From: Plasmodiophora brassicae
Taxonomy: Eukaryota; Endomyxa: Phytomyxea; Phytomyxea; Plasmodiophorida
Length of the DNA stretch: 64,000 bases
NCBI GenBank assembly: GCA_036867785.1
Contig: CP145425.1
Coordinates: 124,001-188,000 of the forward strand
Reading direction: 5' to 3'
Shown here: in pieces, positions 10,005 to 20,096 of the stretch
Layout of the letters: each line of letters starts with the position of its first letter
Numbering within the stretch: position 1 is the first letter of the stretch
Notes under the pieces: model-generated
Told to the model about the DNA's origin: nothing
What the model saw: the letters and a program-made list of their open reading frames with translations, nothing else
Database searches by the model: none
Made by a program: the position numbers and the translations under genes

Positions 10005-12365
10005 TCAGACAGCCGCACGTTGTGGCGCGTTACGCGACGTTTGCTTGGCACGAGCGTTGTAGCGTCGGAACCAGAACGGTAACGCAAGCAAGGCGCCGAA
10101 CACGACGATCGCACAGGCCGCTCCACTCAACATGGTGACGGACGACGTCCCGGATGAGAACATGCTGCTCGAACTACTGGATTGCACAGCCACTTGCTCA
10201 CGGTTCGTCGACGCGAAACGACGACTCCACGATGACACCTTTGTTGGCGGGCGCCGCGACCTCGCTAGGCGTGATGACATGCCCTGGGGAGACGACGTTG
10301 TTCGTGCATGACCTCGGCCCTGACGAGCAGGCGTCGGCGAGGGCGTCGCCTGTGATGCTAGATAGCTTGCTGGTGCTGGGGTTGGGGCCGGACGCGGTGA
10401 TGGAGAGTTTGTCAACAATGCAGTTGGTGTTGGCAGTGGTGTTGGTGTGTTTGTTGGCAGTACGATCTGGACCGGTCGCGGCATTGGTGAGTTTGCTAGC
10501 GTTGCGGTCGATGCCGGACGCGGCGTTGGTGAATTTGTTGGCATTGGGGTCGGTATTGCGGGACGCGGTGTTATACGTGAATTTGTTGGCGTCGGGGTCG
10601 GTGCTGCCGGAGCCGGCGTTGGTGAATTTGTTGGCGTTCGCATCGGTGCTGGCAACGTTGCAGGTGTAGGAATTGGTGTCGGGCGTGGGGTTGGAGAGGG
10701 TACTGGTGTTGGAGCCGGCGTCGACGGCTGTGGTGTTGGCATCGGTGCTGGTAACGTTGTTGGTGTAGGTAGAGGTGTCGGCCGAGGCGTTGGAGAGGGT
10801 AATGGTGTTGGCATCGGTGCTGGTAACGTCGCTGGTGTAGGAACAGGTGTCGGTCGAGGCGTGGGAGAGGGTACTGGTGTTGGAGCCGGCGTCGACGGCT
10901 GTGGTGTTGGCATCGGCGCTGGTAACGTTGTTGGTGTAGGAACAGGTGTCGGCCGAGGCGTTGGAGAGGGTACTGGTGTTGGAGCCGGTGTCGACGGCTG
11001 AGGTGTTGGCATCGGCGCTGGTAACGTTGTTGGTGTAGGAACAGGTGTCGGCCGAGGCGTTGGAGAGGGTACTGGTGTTGGAGCCGGTGTCGACGGCTGT
11101 GGTGTTGGCATCGGTACTGGTAACGTCGTTGGTGTAGGAACAGGTGTCGGCCGAGGCGTTGGAGAGGGTACTAGTGTTGGAGCCGGCGTTGGCTGTGGTG
11201 ATGGGAAATTGACTGGTGCTGGGATGGGTGTCAGCCGCGGTGCAGGGGAATTCGTAGGTGCTGACGTTGGTGTCGGACGCGGCGTCGGCGAATTTGCTGA
11301 TGATCCGGGTGGTACTGGAGAGCTCGCGGGTGTTGGCAGTGGTGTGGGAGATGGCGTCACTGCAGGACCGAGCAGAGTGGCTCGGTACCCGTTGCTGTCG
11401 TACGCTTGACAGCCCTGCCATTCTGGGCCGAGGTCGCACGACTTGAGAATGCCTTCGAAATTCTGCGCGTTCGTGGTCGCACACGCAGACGCTGGTGACG
11501 AAACGACTGGGCACCCGGCCGACCCGGCATCAGTGTACTCGGCTGCGAATACGGGCTTGCCCGCCTGAATAAACGGTGTGAATTCCGCACACATGCCAGT
11601 GAAATCGGCACAGGAGTCGACGACGGCGAAGTCGAACACGGGGACCAGGTTGCGCGGCGTGACCAGGTTGCCACAGTCCTTCAGACCAACAGCCATGCCC
11701 AGGCTGTGTACCGTTGCTGAAATCCATTTCATGTAGTCGACAGCGTTGTCAACAGTTAGTCCAAATTTGTTCGCGAGCGAATAGACGTCGAGGTTGTCGG
11801 TTTGGATGCCATGGCACCCGTACGAGGCCATGCGCTGGAACCGGGCCTTGATCAGCGCTCGTGTCTCATTCCGGCGAATGTCCAGCAGATATTGGAAATC
11901 CCAAACCAAGGAAACGGTGTCAATGATCGTAGGCGTAACGGCTGTAAACGCATTCCAATCGACCGCACCAGGGTCCAATGCTCCCACTACGTCGGCCATG
12001 TCACAACATGGACCATGAGGTCAATAGCATGCGAGGTATACCGTTGACGTAGCAGATGATGTACCGGTTGTGGGCGCGAAGAGCGTTCATCATCACGGGA
12101 ATGTCACTAGGAACGAGTCGCTCCGGATCTATGTCCCATACGGGAACATTGGGTGTCGCCACGTTCGGAATAGTATTGAAGAACAGCTCCCACTAAAGCA
12201 ACGAGTCGAATATAAACCGGCGCTGATCGTGACGAATGTAGACATGCCATGTACCTGCCAACCCATGCCGATTTGTGGACTGGTCCACGTTGCTTCAACA
12301 TCTGCCACCCAAGACAGCGCTGCTGCTGCCGCTGCTGCGAACGCCAACGCACTCGTAAGGCCCAT
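10005..12365 (-). CDS. GH114-like glycoside hydrolase with Pro/Thr-rich stalk and membrane anchor, 3 exons
   Basis: Exons 12365-12255, 12192-12042 and 11986-10005 give 747 residues; introns of 62 and 55 nt restore the fold exactly. Order: signal peptide ([19 protein letters not shown]), then the GH114 (endo-alpha-1,4-polygalactosaminidase type) barrel at about 25-260. Hallmarks are [25 protein letters not shown], the DNLDVY acid-containing strand, [20 protein letters not shown] and [10 protein letters not shown] very long repetitive Pro/Thr/Ser stalk follows (about 270-640), then one transmembrane helix near the C-terminus ([18 protein letters not shown]) and a short basic tail. A cell-surface enzyme acting on galactosamine-containing polymer or cyst-wall material is inferred from the family. 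The stalk is coded by a minisatellite and probably varies in length between strains. Confidence 0.88.
10650..11200. repeat. coding minisatellite, about 99-bp units
   Basis: At least five tandem units of about 99 bp encode a 33-residue Pro/Thr block ([19 protein letters not shown] is the core) within the stalk of the GH114-like protein. Neighbouring units differ by only a few bases, with one shortened unit near 10800, consistent with recent unequal exchange. Confidence 0.85.
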
Positions 12366-12589
12366 TACAAATATCTGCCAAACGCCAGCAAGATATGACG
12401 TGAGTAGGGACGCCTCATGTATATGTGGATATTTTCCATCGGCGCATAGGTACGCTAAACCAGATAACTGCAGCATAAAGATGATCAGCGGTGTATGAGA
12501 TACACTACGGTGACAGTGTACGTACGCGGCACGCCTGACCTTTGGTTGCCTATGCTTGATGTCTTATGCTGCTGCGCGCGGCCGCCTGG

Positions 12590-13352
12590 GCGAATGGCGG
12601 CGCGTTACACCCGTGGCGGGCGATCATCAAGTCGAGGAACGTGTTCCGGCCAAGCGGAAGCCCGGCCCGCGCTGCGTGTCGCGACAGTCGCGGGGTCGTA
12701 AGAGATCGCGGTTCTCCGGCAACGACGACGGCGGCGACGAACGCGGCGGCGACAGCGACGACAACAGCAGCGAAAGCGACGACGACAGCAGCGACAGCGA
12801 CGATCACAGCAGCCACAGCGACGATGATGACGACATCGACGACTCCGATCACGAACACGGACAGGACAGCGGAGACGATGACGAAAGTCATGGCGGGGAC
12901 GTAGACGACGAAGAGGAAGGCGAAACCCTCACAGAGTTTGTGTGCACTGCATGTTTGAGAATGCCAAATGTTGCTGACCGATCCGTCCCAGAAATCCACG
13001 TCGTCCCTTCGTGCGCCAGAAAGTCATCGGCGTTCCAGATCTTTTAGTGCCGTACCTGGGCACTGGCGGCCATCGCGCACACCAGTGCCAACAACGGAAG
13101 GCTCTGGTCGCTCACATCAAGTCGCTGTTTGATGCGTAAGCCCGTCCATCTTTTGCAGACTACCAGTATTTACACATGGCAGACATTATGCCACCGACCG
13201 TAAATGCCTTGACGGGTTGAAAAAGAAGGACGTGAGGCGAATCAACGAAAAGGTATGCGAATACCTAGAATCTGACGGGGTTCCGTTTAACGTTGCGGAA
13301 TGCTGGCCTGTTGAATCGACCTACAACTGTATGACGCCGATCACTGCGTGCT
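12590..13352 (+). mobile_element. degenerate hAT-like element copy 1 (acidic tract, Cys/His region)
   Basis: A frame at 12600-13047 runs KRKPGPRCVSRQSRGRKRS, a long Asp/Glu/Ser tract, then EFVCTACLRM and VPEIHVVPSC. After a frame change it continues QKVIGVPDLLVPYLGTGGHR and QCQQRKALVAHIKSLFDA. A further frame change leads to ATDRKCLDGLKKKDVRRIN and EYLESDGVPFNVAECWPVES. The last block resembles the segment after the BED finger in hAT transposases (pattern PF-x-VE before the catalytic core). No DDE core is seen. The copy is broken by at least two frame changes. Confidence 0.45.
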
Positions 13353-13360
13353 GAATATTC

Positions 13361-14276
13361 CTAATTTTCGGAAATTATGTTAGCGATTAAGAACATGCTA
13401 GCAAATGAGAAAAGGAAGCTCCCGCATACCGCAATGTTTAACCCCTTTGGTTGATGTGGTTCACGTTCTTGTGTCTCAAACCGTCGAGGCATTTGCGGTC
13501 TGTGGCATAATGCATATGTCTGGCATGTGTTATAAGTAAAGTACTGGTAGTCTGCAAAAAGATGGACGCCCTCCGTTGTTGGCACTGGTGCGCGCGATGG
13601 CCACCAGTGCCCATGTACGGCACCAAACGATTTGGGACGACCATGACTTGGCGCACGAAGGGACGACGCGGATTTCTGGGACGGATCGGTCAGCAACAGC
13701 ATTCTCGAACAGGCAGCGCACACATACACTGTGAGGGTTTCGCCTTCCTCTTCGTCGTCTGCGTACGTCCCGCCATGACTTACGTCATCGTCTCTGCTGT
13801 CGTGTCCATCGTCGTTATCGGCGTCGTCGACGACGTGTAGAGCGGGGCTCTACCGTCTCGTGTCCGACCTCAATTGCTGCTGCCAGCTGTCCTGGAAACA
13901 GGGGCCTGAACGGATTTAGCTCTACGGTGAGGACGTGGCATGGCCGACGCCGAAGATGGGACGAAACAGCTCATTGGGATACGAGAGTCTGCACTATCGA
14001 CGTCGTCATTGTCGTCGCTGTTGCTGCTGTCGTCGTCGCTGCCACTGCCGTCGTCGTCGCCGCCAGCTCGTTTGATTCTTGTTCATCGTCGTTTTCCGAT
14101 TCGGTTCGAGAGAACTGCGATTTCTTACGACCCCGCGAGGGTCGCGACACGCAGCGCGGGGCACACACGGGCTTCCGCTGTTTAACACGGAACGTTCCAG
14201 GTTCCCGGGAATGTTCCTGATGTCGTCCGCCCGGCGTTTGCTCGGCTACCGGATCGGGGAAATAAACACAGTTCAT
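13361..14276 (-). mobile_element. degenerate hAT-like element copy 2, inverted relative of copy 1
   Basis: Read on the minus strand it repeats the order of copy 1. It has CAPRCVSRPSRGRKKSQFSR, a tract now rich in Thr/Ala because the frame differs, VCAACSRM, VPYMGTGGHRAHQCQQR and HYATDRKCLDGLRHKN. It ends in a different tail (NIAVCGSFLFSFASMF). The two copies face each other and are well diverged, so both are old. Together they define a repeat family of this genome. Confidence 0.45.
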
Positions 14277-14614
14277 TTCAACCGCACTGACGCGACTTCG
14301 TTGGTTGCCAAGAGGTTATGGGCCTCGATTCTTCCACCAAGACGGTACGCCCCATCACGGGCACACCCACCCCGTCCACGGCTGCCATGGCAGTCGACAC
14401 CCCACCACTCCATCAGGGTCCCGCCGGGCAGGACAAGCCCTCTACGACGGCTAGACTGAGGGGGCGTTAGATGCCAACCTCCGTATTTAGCACGGAACGT
14501 TCCAGGTTCCCGGGAATGTTCCTGATATCGTCCGCCCGGCGTTTGCTCGGCTACCGGATCGGGGAAATAAACACAGTTCATTTCAGCCGCACTGACGCGA
14601 CTTCGTTGGTTGCC
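14186..14614. repeat. 124-bp direct repeat pair, 305 bp apart
   Basis: The segments 14186-14309 and 14491-14614 are almost identical (differences include GATGTCG against GATATCG and CAACCGC against CAGCCGC). The repeat contains GAACGTTCC and GGTTCCCGGGAA motifs. The 181 bp between the copies hold no gene. The pair sits between two parts of the hAT-like family and looks like a local tandem duplication. Confidence 0.85.
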
Positions 14615-14886
14615 CAGATCCGCTTGGCCGGAGCACGTTCCTCAACTGGATGATCGCCCGCCCCCTTCTCTGCTGACGCCGTCGTCACGTCCGCAGCCAG
14701 CGCGTCCTTTCGTATCATCGTCGCCTTCCCGTGTCGGGTCGGCACCATTGGAATGACCGCGGAGCTCACATCCGGCTCCGTCCAAACCAAATGGCATCTG
14801 CTGAACCACTCAGATTTCTGTTCAAATCTGGATGGCGATGATGAGACGAAAGAACGCGTCGGGCGCGGCCGTGATGACGGCCTCAA
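14578..14886 (-). mobile_element. N-terminal piece of the hAT-like family
   Basis: The frame ends in EKGAGDHPVEERAPAKR, which matches the DHQVEERVPAKRK stretch at the start of copy 1 (12618-12660), so this is the upstream part of the same protein, here joined to the 124-bp repeat. It is rich in Arg and Ser (MRPSSRPRPTRSFVSSSPSR). Confidence 0.4.
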
Positions 14887-14958
14887 CAGAGTCGCTGGCG
14901 AGCACCTATGGCGATGTACAAAGCGGACCTGCCATCAGTCGGTTACACGGGTGGTATA

Positions 14959-16055
14959 CTATGAGATCGCCGGCCATGGGGCAATTTCAGTGCAATCCAC
15001 TTGACCGTCCGCTTTCGGAATACGTGGTGTGTTCTCGTCATTGTCTGTGTCGTGATACCTAGTCGAGTTCCGTGAGCCGTCCATCTGGTTGTACGCCTGA
15101 TGCTCACGCGATACGAGCTTCTGGTACCGATTCATCCAGGAACTTCGTCTTTGAACACGCACTGGAGTACCAACGTTGTCGCGATGCAGAGAATCCTTGT
15201 TCGAAGTCGCACTCTCCTCTGGCTTCGTTCTGGATTGCAGTTTCCCATTTTCTGGATGCACTTTCGACAATGCTGTCAAAGGCGTTCATCGGGAGTGATT
15301 TGGATCGTGCGTTGACCTACTGTCTGGACGCTGTTGCACACTTGCGTCGGTCATGCCATGCTCGGTAATGCCGATCTCGGTACGTTTGATCGGTACCAGT
15401 GTCGAATTTATGACCTGATCAGGCGTGTATGCACTCATAGGTCCATCTGTCGGATATCATCAAACGGTGGGGGGTCAGTTGATCGAGTTCATCTGGGTCT
15501 GGCTCATTGAGCGCTTTATCAACTTCATCAAGGATGCCCTCCAAGCAACCATTTCGCAGACGACCCGCCATTGCCTTGTGCATTCAGCTCGTCCAGGAAG
15601 CGACGTTTATCCGGGGTGACTTTCACGATCTGTTGACACTAAGGAACGATAACCAGCTCCTGTTCGGCGATGGATGAACCACTTTGACGCCTTCTCGGAA
15701 TTTCACAAGTCGACGTTAGGCGCTTTGTGTCTTCCAGAGTGCCTTTCCGCCAGTTCCCGGATTGATATCGATATTTTATAACGCATGCCCACGTATGAAA
15801 TGATCAGGTCATTGACTGGATCGCGCAGGCAATGTCTAGTTTAGAACCAAAGACGCCGACAGGTCGTACAAGTCTTGTAACTCCCAATTCGTCGTCGAGT
15901 GCGAAGGCGTTGGACTGTACATAGGGAACATCCACCGTCCTGTCCTGCTTGATCTGAACTGGTCCCGCCGTTTGGCACTTGAAGCTGGTTCGATGTGTGT
16001 CATCCTGGTGGACCGATGGTATCACCTGCATGCAAGCGACGAACCGTACGATCAA
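14959..16055 (-). pseudogene. degenerate or many-exon coding region, unrecognised
   Basis: Protein-like stretches follow one another on the minus strand in changing frames. In order they are AGPVQIKQDRTVDVPYVQSN (15900-15960), GMRYKISISIRELAERHSG (15735-15790), VKVTPDKRRFLDELNAQG (15575-15625), GRLRNGCLEGILDEVDKAL (15515-15565) and TLVPIKRTEIGITEHGM (15350-15410). A clean 48-nt GT-AG intron (about 15270-15317) then leads to LSKVHPENGKLQSRTK through to the stop at 14959. Only that last intron is convincing; the other frame changes look like indels, so I call it a decayed gene. I do not recognise the family. Confidence 0.4.
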
Positions 16056-16199
16056 GTTCGTCCTCGATTCTACCTCAGTACATATATGCGCCTCCCCCGT
16101 CGGCTCTATTGCTTTTCGATGTATATTTTCTTGTACAGGAAATGGCTGTAAACCAGGACTGGAGGATTAATGTGGCAGGCCGTCCATGAGACCGTGCCT

Positions 16200-16700
16200 A
16201 ACAACGTTGTCGCGATGCCAGTTTCCGTGCAGGTGATATAGTCTCTCTGGGTGTTTGACGACGGAGATCACGCTCGAACAGAGCGTGCCCGCCAGCGCCT
16301 TGTCTTGCAGGACGGAACTATGCTTGTGAGGCGAGAGCCGCTCCCTGTCCTGCACCATGACTCGATGGCGGGCCGACCAACCAAGGGCGTCGCCGGGCTC
16401 CCTGTCTGCCTGGCAAGCGGCGCCTGCCCGCCCTGCAAGGTCGTCCAGCAGTGCGGCGTGACAACTCGGTACCTGGACAGAACGGACGACGGGTGCCATA
16501 TACGTGTCGCCAACTCTGGATCGGCTTCGTTGAATACCGCCATGGGTCGGGTATCTCCGCTGGAACAATGTCGACCAAGGCCTGCCGTTTGCCGGTGGCT
16601 CATGTGCCGATATACGAGCTGACCATGTTGCTGGTTGATAGGAAAATATCTCAGGCCAGGCACAGGCGCGGTGCAGTCGGGTAGGTGGCAGGGGCTGCTC
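16200..16700 (+). other. ambiguous coding stretch
   Basis: A plus-strand frame (16280-16560) has acceptable composition, including DGTMLVRREPLPVLHHDSM and SGACPPCKVVQQCGVTTRYL. The minus strand is also open here (16268-16996). Neither has clear start, splice or domain support, so I leave it undecided. Confidence 0.25.
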
Positions 16701-16840
16701 GGCACACAGGTCGCGGAGCGCTGTACTACTAGCAGAACAGTACTACGCTCGAGGCGGTGTCCTCGCCGACTTCCATACAAACAGCGGCCGGTCCACGCCC
16801 AGGGACCCATCGCATGCGTTGAGCGGCACACTAGGGCGCG

Positions 16841-17811
16841 ATGCTGATAGGGATGGGCGCGTTCCTGGCCCGGCTGTGGCGCCGGAAACGCTCGCAGTGC
16901 TTCGAGATTCAGATTCGGATCGAGCGCGTCGAGCACTACCCGTTCGAGGGTGCCGACCTCATCGCCCAGTGGTCGCTGGCGAACTTCAAGGGCCACACCC
17001 GGAAGGCCCGTGTCGATCGCCGACAGTCGGCCACCTGGAACGAGACCTTCACTGTGCCGAAGATCGCCATCCCCATCGACAAGGCAACGTTCCGTCCAGG
17101 TGCACCCCCGGCCGCATCCTTGCCCTGCCGTGTACGGAACACTGTCTGACGGCGCCCGTTCTGTTAGGCAAAGCCACCATGTTCGTCACGTTGACGGAAG
17201 GCAAGGCGGTGATCGGCTCCGTGACGATCGACGCGTCGCAGTTCCTGACGTCTCGCGTGAGCCGACAGCGCCTTCCGAATGGGCGAACCCTTCGCTGACG
17301 GGCGCTCGCATCGCTCAGACCTGGTCTACGGCGCGGCACCTGCTGCGCGATTCGCGAACGAACAGTCGCCTGCAGGTGTCGATCAAGTCGCGTCAGACGA
17401 AGGGCTCCCCGATGTTTCAGTCGGGGACGCCGGTCGCGCTGCCCGACAGGACGGCAACGCCGCCCCGGATCGACAGCACGATGCAGGCCCGATTGCTGGA
17501 ACCGTCCGAGGGCGAACGGAAACGTATGCGGCAGTCGTCGACGTGGTCGGCGGGCGACCGGCGACCGGCAGAGCCAATCTGGAAGCCGACCACGAGACGA
17601 TCCAGTGTGCACAGCGTCGTGCAAGGCATCATCGGGTACGTACCTTGCCGTGATGTGGCGGACGGAGGGAGTTCGAGTTCATGGGACGGGTCGCAGGGAG
17701 TCCATGGCGGACGATGCCGACCACGACCACGGGCAGGTGATGACGGCCTGCGACCGGGCGCTGATCAACGAACTCGATGGGTCCAGCATATTCCGGTTCA
17801 GGACAATCTAA
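16841..17811 (+). CDS. NT-C2 domain protein (EEIG1/EHBP1-type N-terminal C2), 4 exons
   Basis: Exons 16841-17099, 17168-17256, 17319-17635 and 17697-17811 give 259 residues; introns of 68, 62 and 61 nt all keep frame. The N-terminal 130 residues fit the NT-C2 fold: FEIQIRIERVEHYPFEGADL, the W-S-L strand, the ATWNETFTVP strand, then TMFVTLTEGKAVIGSVTIDA. In EEIG1/EHBP1 this domain attaches the protein to membranes. The rest is a Ser/Arg-rich linker with a short acidic C-terminal helix (ACDRALINELDGSSIF). A possible later start is Met at 16853. The function is inferred as a membrane or cytoskeleton adaptor. Confidence 0.8.
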
Positions 17812-17966
17812 ACGGGGGCTAGAAGTAAACGATTAGAGTAATAATACGAAACGTGACTCACGTTCCGTCGGAACCTGGGCGTTGTTGCCGCCGTCGTGCC
17901 TCTGCGCCCTGAGCGTTGCACATCGTCATTGGCGTTTCAGTTCGCAAGAGCACACAGGTCATCAGC

Positions 17967-18575
17967 ATGGTGAAACCGTTCCTCCAAGGCGATGTCGACG
18001 TGGATGGCTTCATCGAGAAGGCTGACACGCTGGCGTCCGAGTTCAAGGACTTCATCGCCCGCGGCAACGTTGTCGACTTGGCTGTCGGCACCATCATGGG
18101 AGGTCGGGAGGCAACCGTTCCGCACTGCAACGCCCAACGCAAACGATTAACGTGACGACCGCGTCCTACAGGCGCATTCGGCGCGATTGTGGCCAGCCTA
18201 GTCAGCGATGTCATCACGCCGGTCGTCAGCCTGGCGTTGCCGTCGTCGGGCCTGAAGGAGCAATTCTCGGTGCTGCGTTGCCCCAAAGCGGGCACCTGTA
18301 CGTTTAGCACGTTGGCAGCGGCCAGCGACGCGGGTGCCATCACGCTGAACTGGGGCGCCTTCGTCCAAAGCGTCATCTCGTTCCTGATCATCTCGCTGTG
18401 CGTCTTCTCCATGATCAAGATCTACACGGCGGCGATGACGGTCGACCGCAAGCGCAGGGAAAGCATTCGGCAGGTGGCGCGCATGTGCCCGTTCTGCGAC
18501 GTCGAGATCTCGAGGAAGGCGAAGCGTTGCCCGCACTGTACGTCGGCGTTGGAGGAGCCCAAGAAGACCAAATGA
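17967..18575 (+). CDS. mscL: large-conductance mechanosensitive channel MscL with C-terminal zinc ribbon, 2 exons
   Basis: Exons 17967-18102 and 18172-18575 give 179 residues; an upstream in-frame Met-like start at 17916 would add 17. The MscL signature is clear: EFKDFIARGNVVDLAVGTIM is TM1 with the pore-lining glycines, the second half GAFGAIVASLVSDVITPVV follows the 69-nt intron, and TM2 is FVQSVISFLIISLCVFSMIK. Bacterial MscL ends in a helical bundle. Here the tail is a four-Cys zinc ribbon (CPFCDVE, then CPHC), a variant also known in some bacterial MscL relatives. The intron shows it is a resident eukaryotic gene. Bacterial origin by transfer is likely; plasma membrane or organelle location is open. 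Confidence 0.93.
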
Positions 18576-18638
18576 TCGCATACACTGTGCAACATGCGGT
18601 GACGAGCGTGTGTGTATCTTGGCAGTGCGCCGTCGGCC

Positions 18639-19756
18639 TCAGGGCGTGAACAACGGGATCCCGTACCAATCGTTGGGACGCAGGTAATGGTGGTTCTTGT
18701 CCAACGTGGCGATTAGACGCATGTCGTCATCTGATCCCGTAACGTCAGACACGTAGGTCAGCGGATGCCCAACGGTGGACAAACCCTCAATCTGGAAGTC
18801 GTAGACGTCAATGTTGCTGGCAATGCGCTCTTCGTGAACGCTCTTGGGCAGGACAACGGTTCCACGTTGCACGGCCCAGCGCAGAGCAATCTTGGCCGCA
18901 TCGACGTGGTATTTCTTAGCCAGCTTGTGCAGTACGGGGTCATCCAGAAGGCGTGGCTCATTCTTGCCTGCGAAACCGCCGGAGCCAAGCGGGGAGTACG
19001 CCTCGAACGCAATGCCAAGGCGCTGCTGGTACGCCAACAGGGCGCGTTGCTGGCAGTAGGGGTGCGATTCCACTTGATTAACGGCGGGCTTGACCTTGGC
19101 ATACGTCAGCAGGTCATGCAGGAGGGCGCACGTGAAGTTGGACACGCCGATGGCCTTGACCAGCCCCTCCTCGACACATTTCTCCATGGCCGTCCACGTG
19201 TCCCGGATCGAAACGCCACGGTCGATATTGGCGCCGTTGCCGCTGTCATCGGGATCACTGGCGTACGCCGCTCGCCCGACCTTGTTCATGTCGAGCGGGA
19301 TGTACTTGAACGCGACCGGCCAATGCATCAGCCAGAGATCCAACTGCTGGACCTTGAGATCCTTCAACGTTTTCAGCAGATGGGGCCTGACGTGCTCCGG
19401 GCGGTGATATCTGTGCAGGAATGAGACGCGGTCTGCTAGTGGAGATATCGGTGGTCGCTAACGGGTTGTTGAGCTTGCTGGTGATGAACACGTCAGAACG
19501 TTTAACGTGGCCCTCTGCGAATATCTGGAAACAGCAGGTTAACGTCACAGGTCACAGGAGGCGGGCAGACGACCTCAGCAAGCGCATCGCCGATCTCGTG
19601 TTCGTTCATGTAGTTCGACGCGCAATCGATGTGGCGATAGCCGGCGGCAATGGCGGCCTTGATCGCGTTGCGGACCTCACCCTCCTTCGACTGCCACGTG
19701 CCCAGCCCGACCGTCGGCAGCGACGCCCCATTGTTCAACTTGACCGCCCGACTCAT
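18639..19756 (-). CDS. aldo-keto reductase, 3 exons
   Basis: Exons 19756-19574, 19524-19463 and 19410-18639 give 338 residues; introns of 49 and 52 nt restore the AKR sequence. Visible features are GLGTWQSKEGEV, the catalytic Asp and Tyr in GYRHIDCASNYMNEHEIG, the catalytic Lys in FITSKLNNP, the His in WLMHWPVAF, VKAIGVSNF, and the NADPH-binding strand TVVLPKSVHEERI. It fits the AKR family that reduces aldehydes and sugars with NADPH. A longer start at 19858 is possible but its added residues look non-conserved. It is separated from the convergent MscL gene by only 63 bp. Confidence 0.93.
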
Positions 19757-20096
19757 GTTGCTGACGGCAGACGGCGTTTTGCCCCGTGACCACTTGCGAG
19801 AAGACGAATGAGGATCCGGGGCGCCGTCGCCCGCTTTGACGACTGTGCCTACCTGCAACCTGATTCAGCGTCGTACACGTAAACGGGGACGAATGAACGC
19901 CAACGTACGTAGGGGACTACTGGTTTCAGAACGACGTCACGGACCTCCACATCGACAGATATGTCATGCAGCAGGATGCACACGCAAGGCGCTTTGATGC
20001 AGAGTAGGCAGGTCCCGGGTTCTGAGCTACGCCGACAGAGCCACGCTGCGCGAAACGTGCTTCACCAATACATTCGTACTTACGGTAGTTGCGCAC

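Noticed and set aside
10198-11514. 438-codon second frame through the GH114 stalk (Asn/Thr/Ser-rich)
   Set aside because: It is a frame-shifted reading of the same minisatellite, without start context or domain.
14186-14614. Long terminal repeats of a small retroelement
   Set aside because: Only 181 bp lie between the copies, with no primer-binding site, polypurine tract or coding content; the copies do not begin TG or end CA.
16268-16996. 242-codon minus-strand open frame
   Set aside because: It overlaps the first exon of the NT-C2 gene in antisense and has shadow-like composition.
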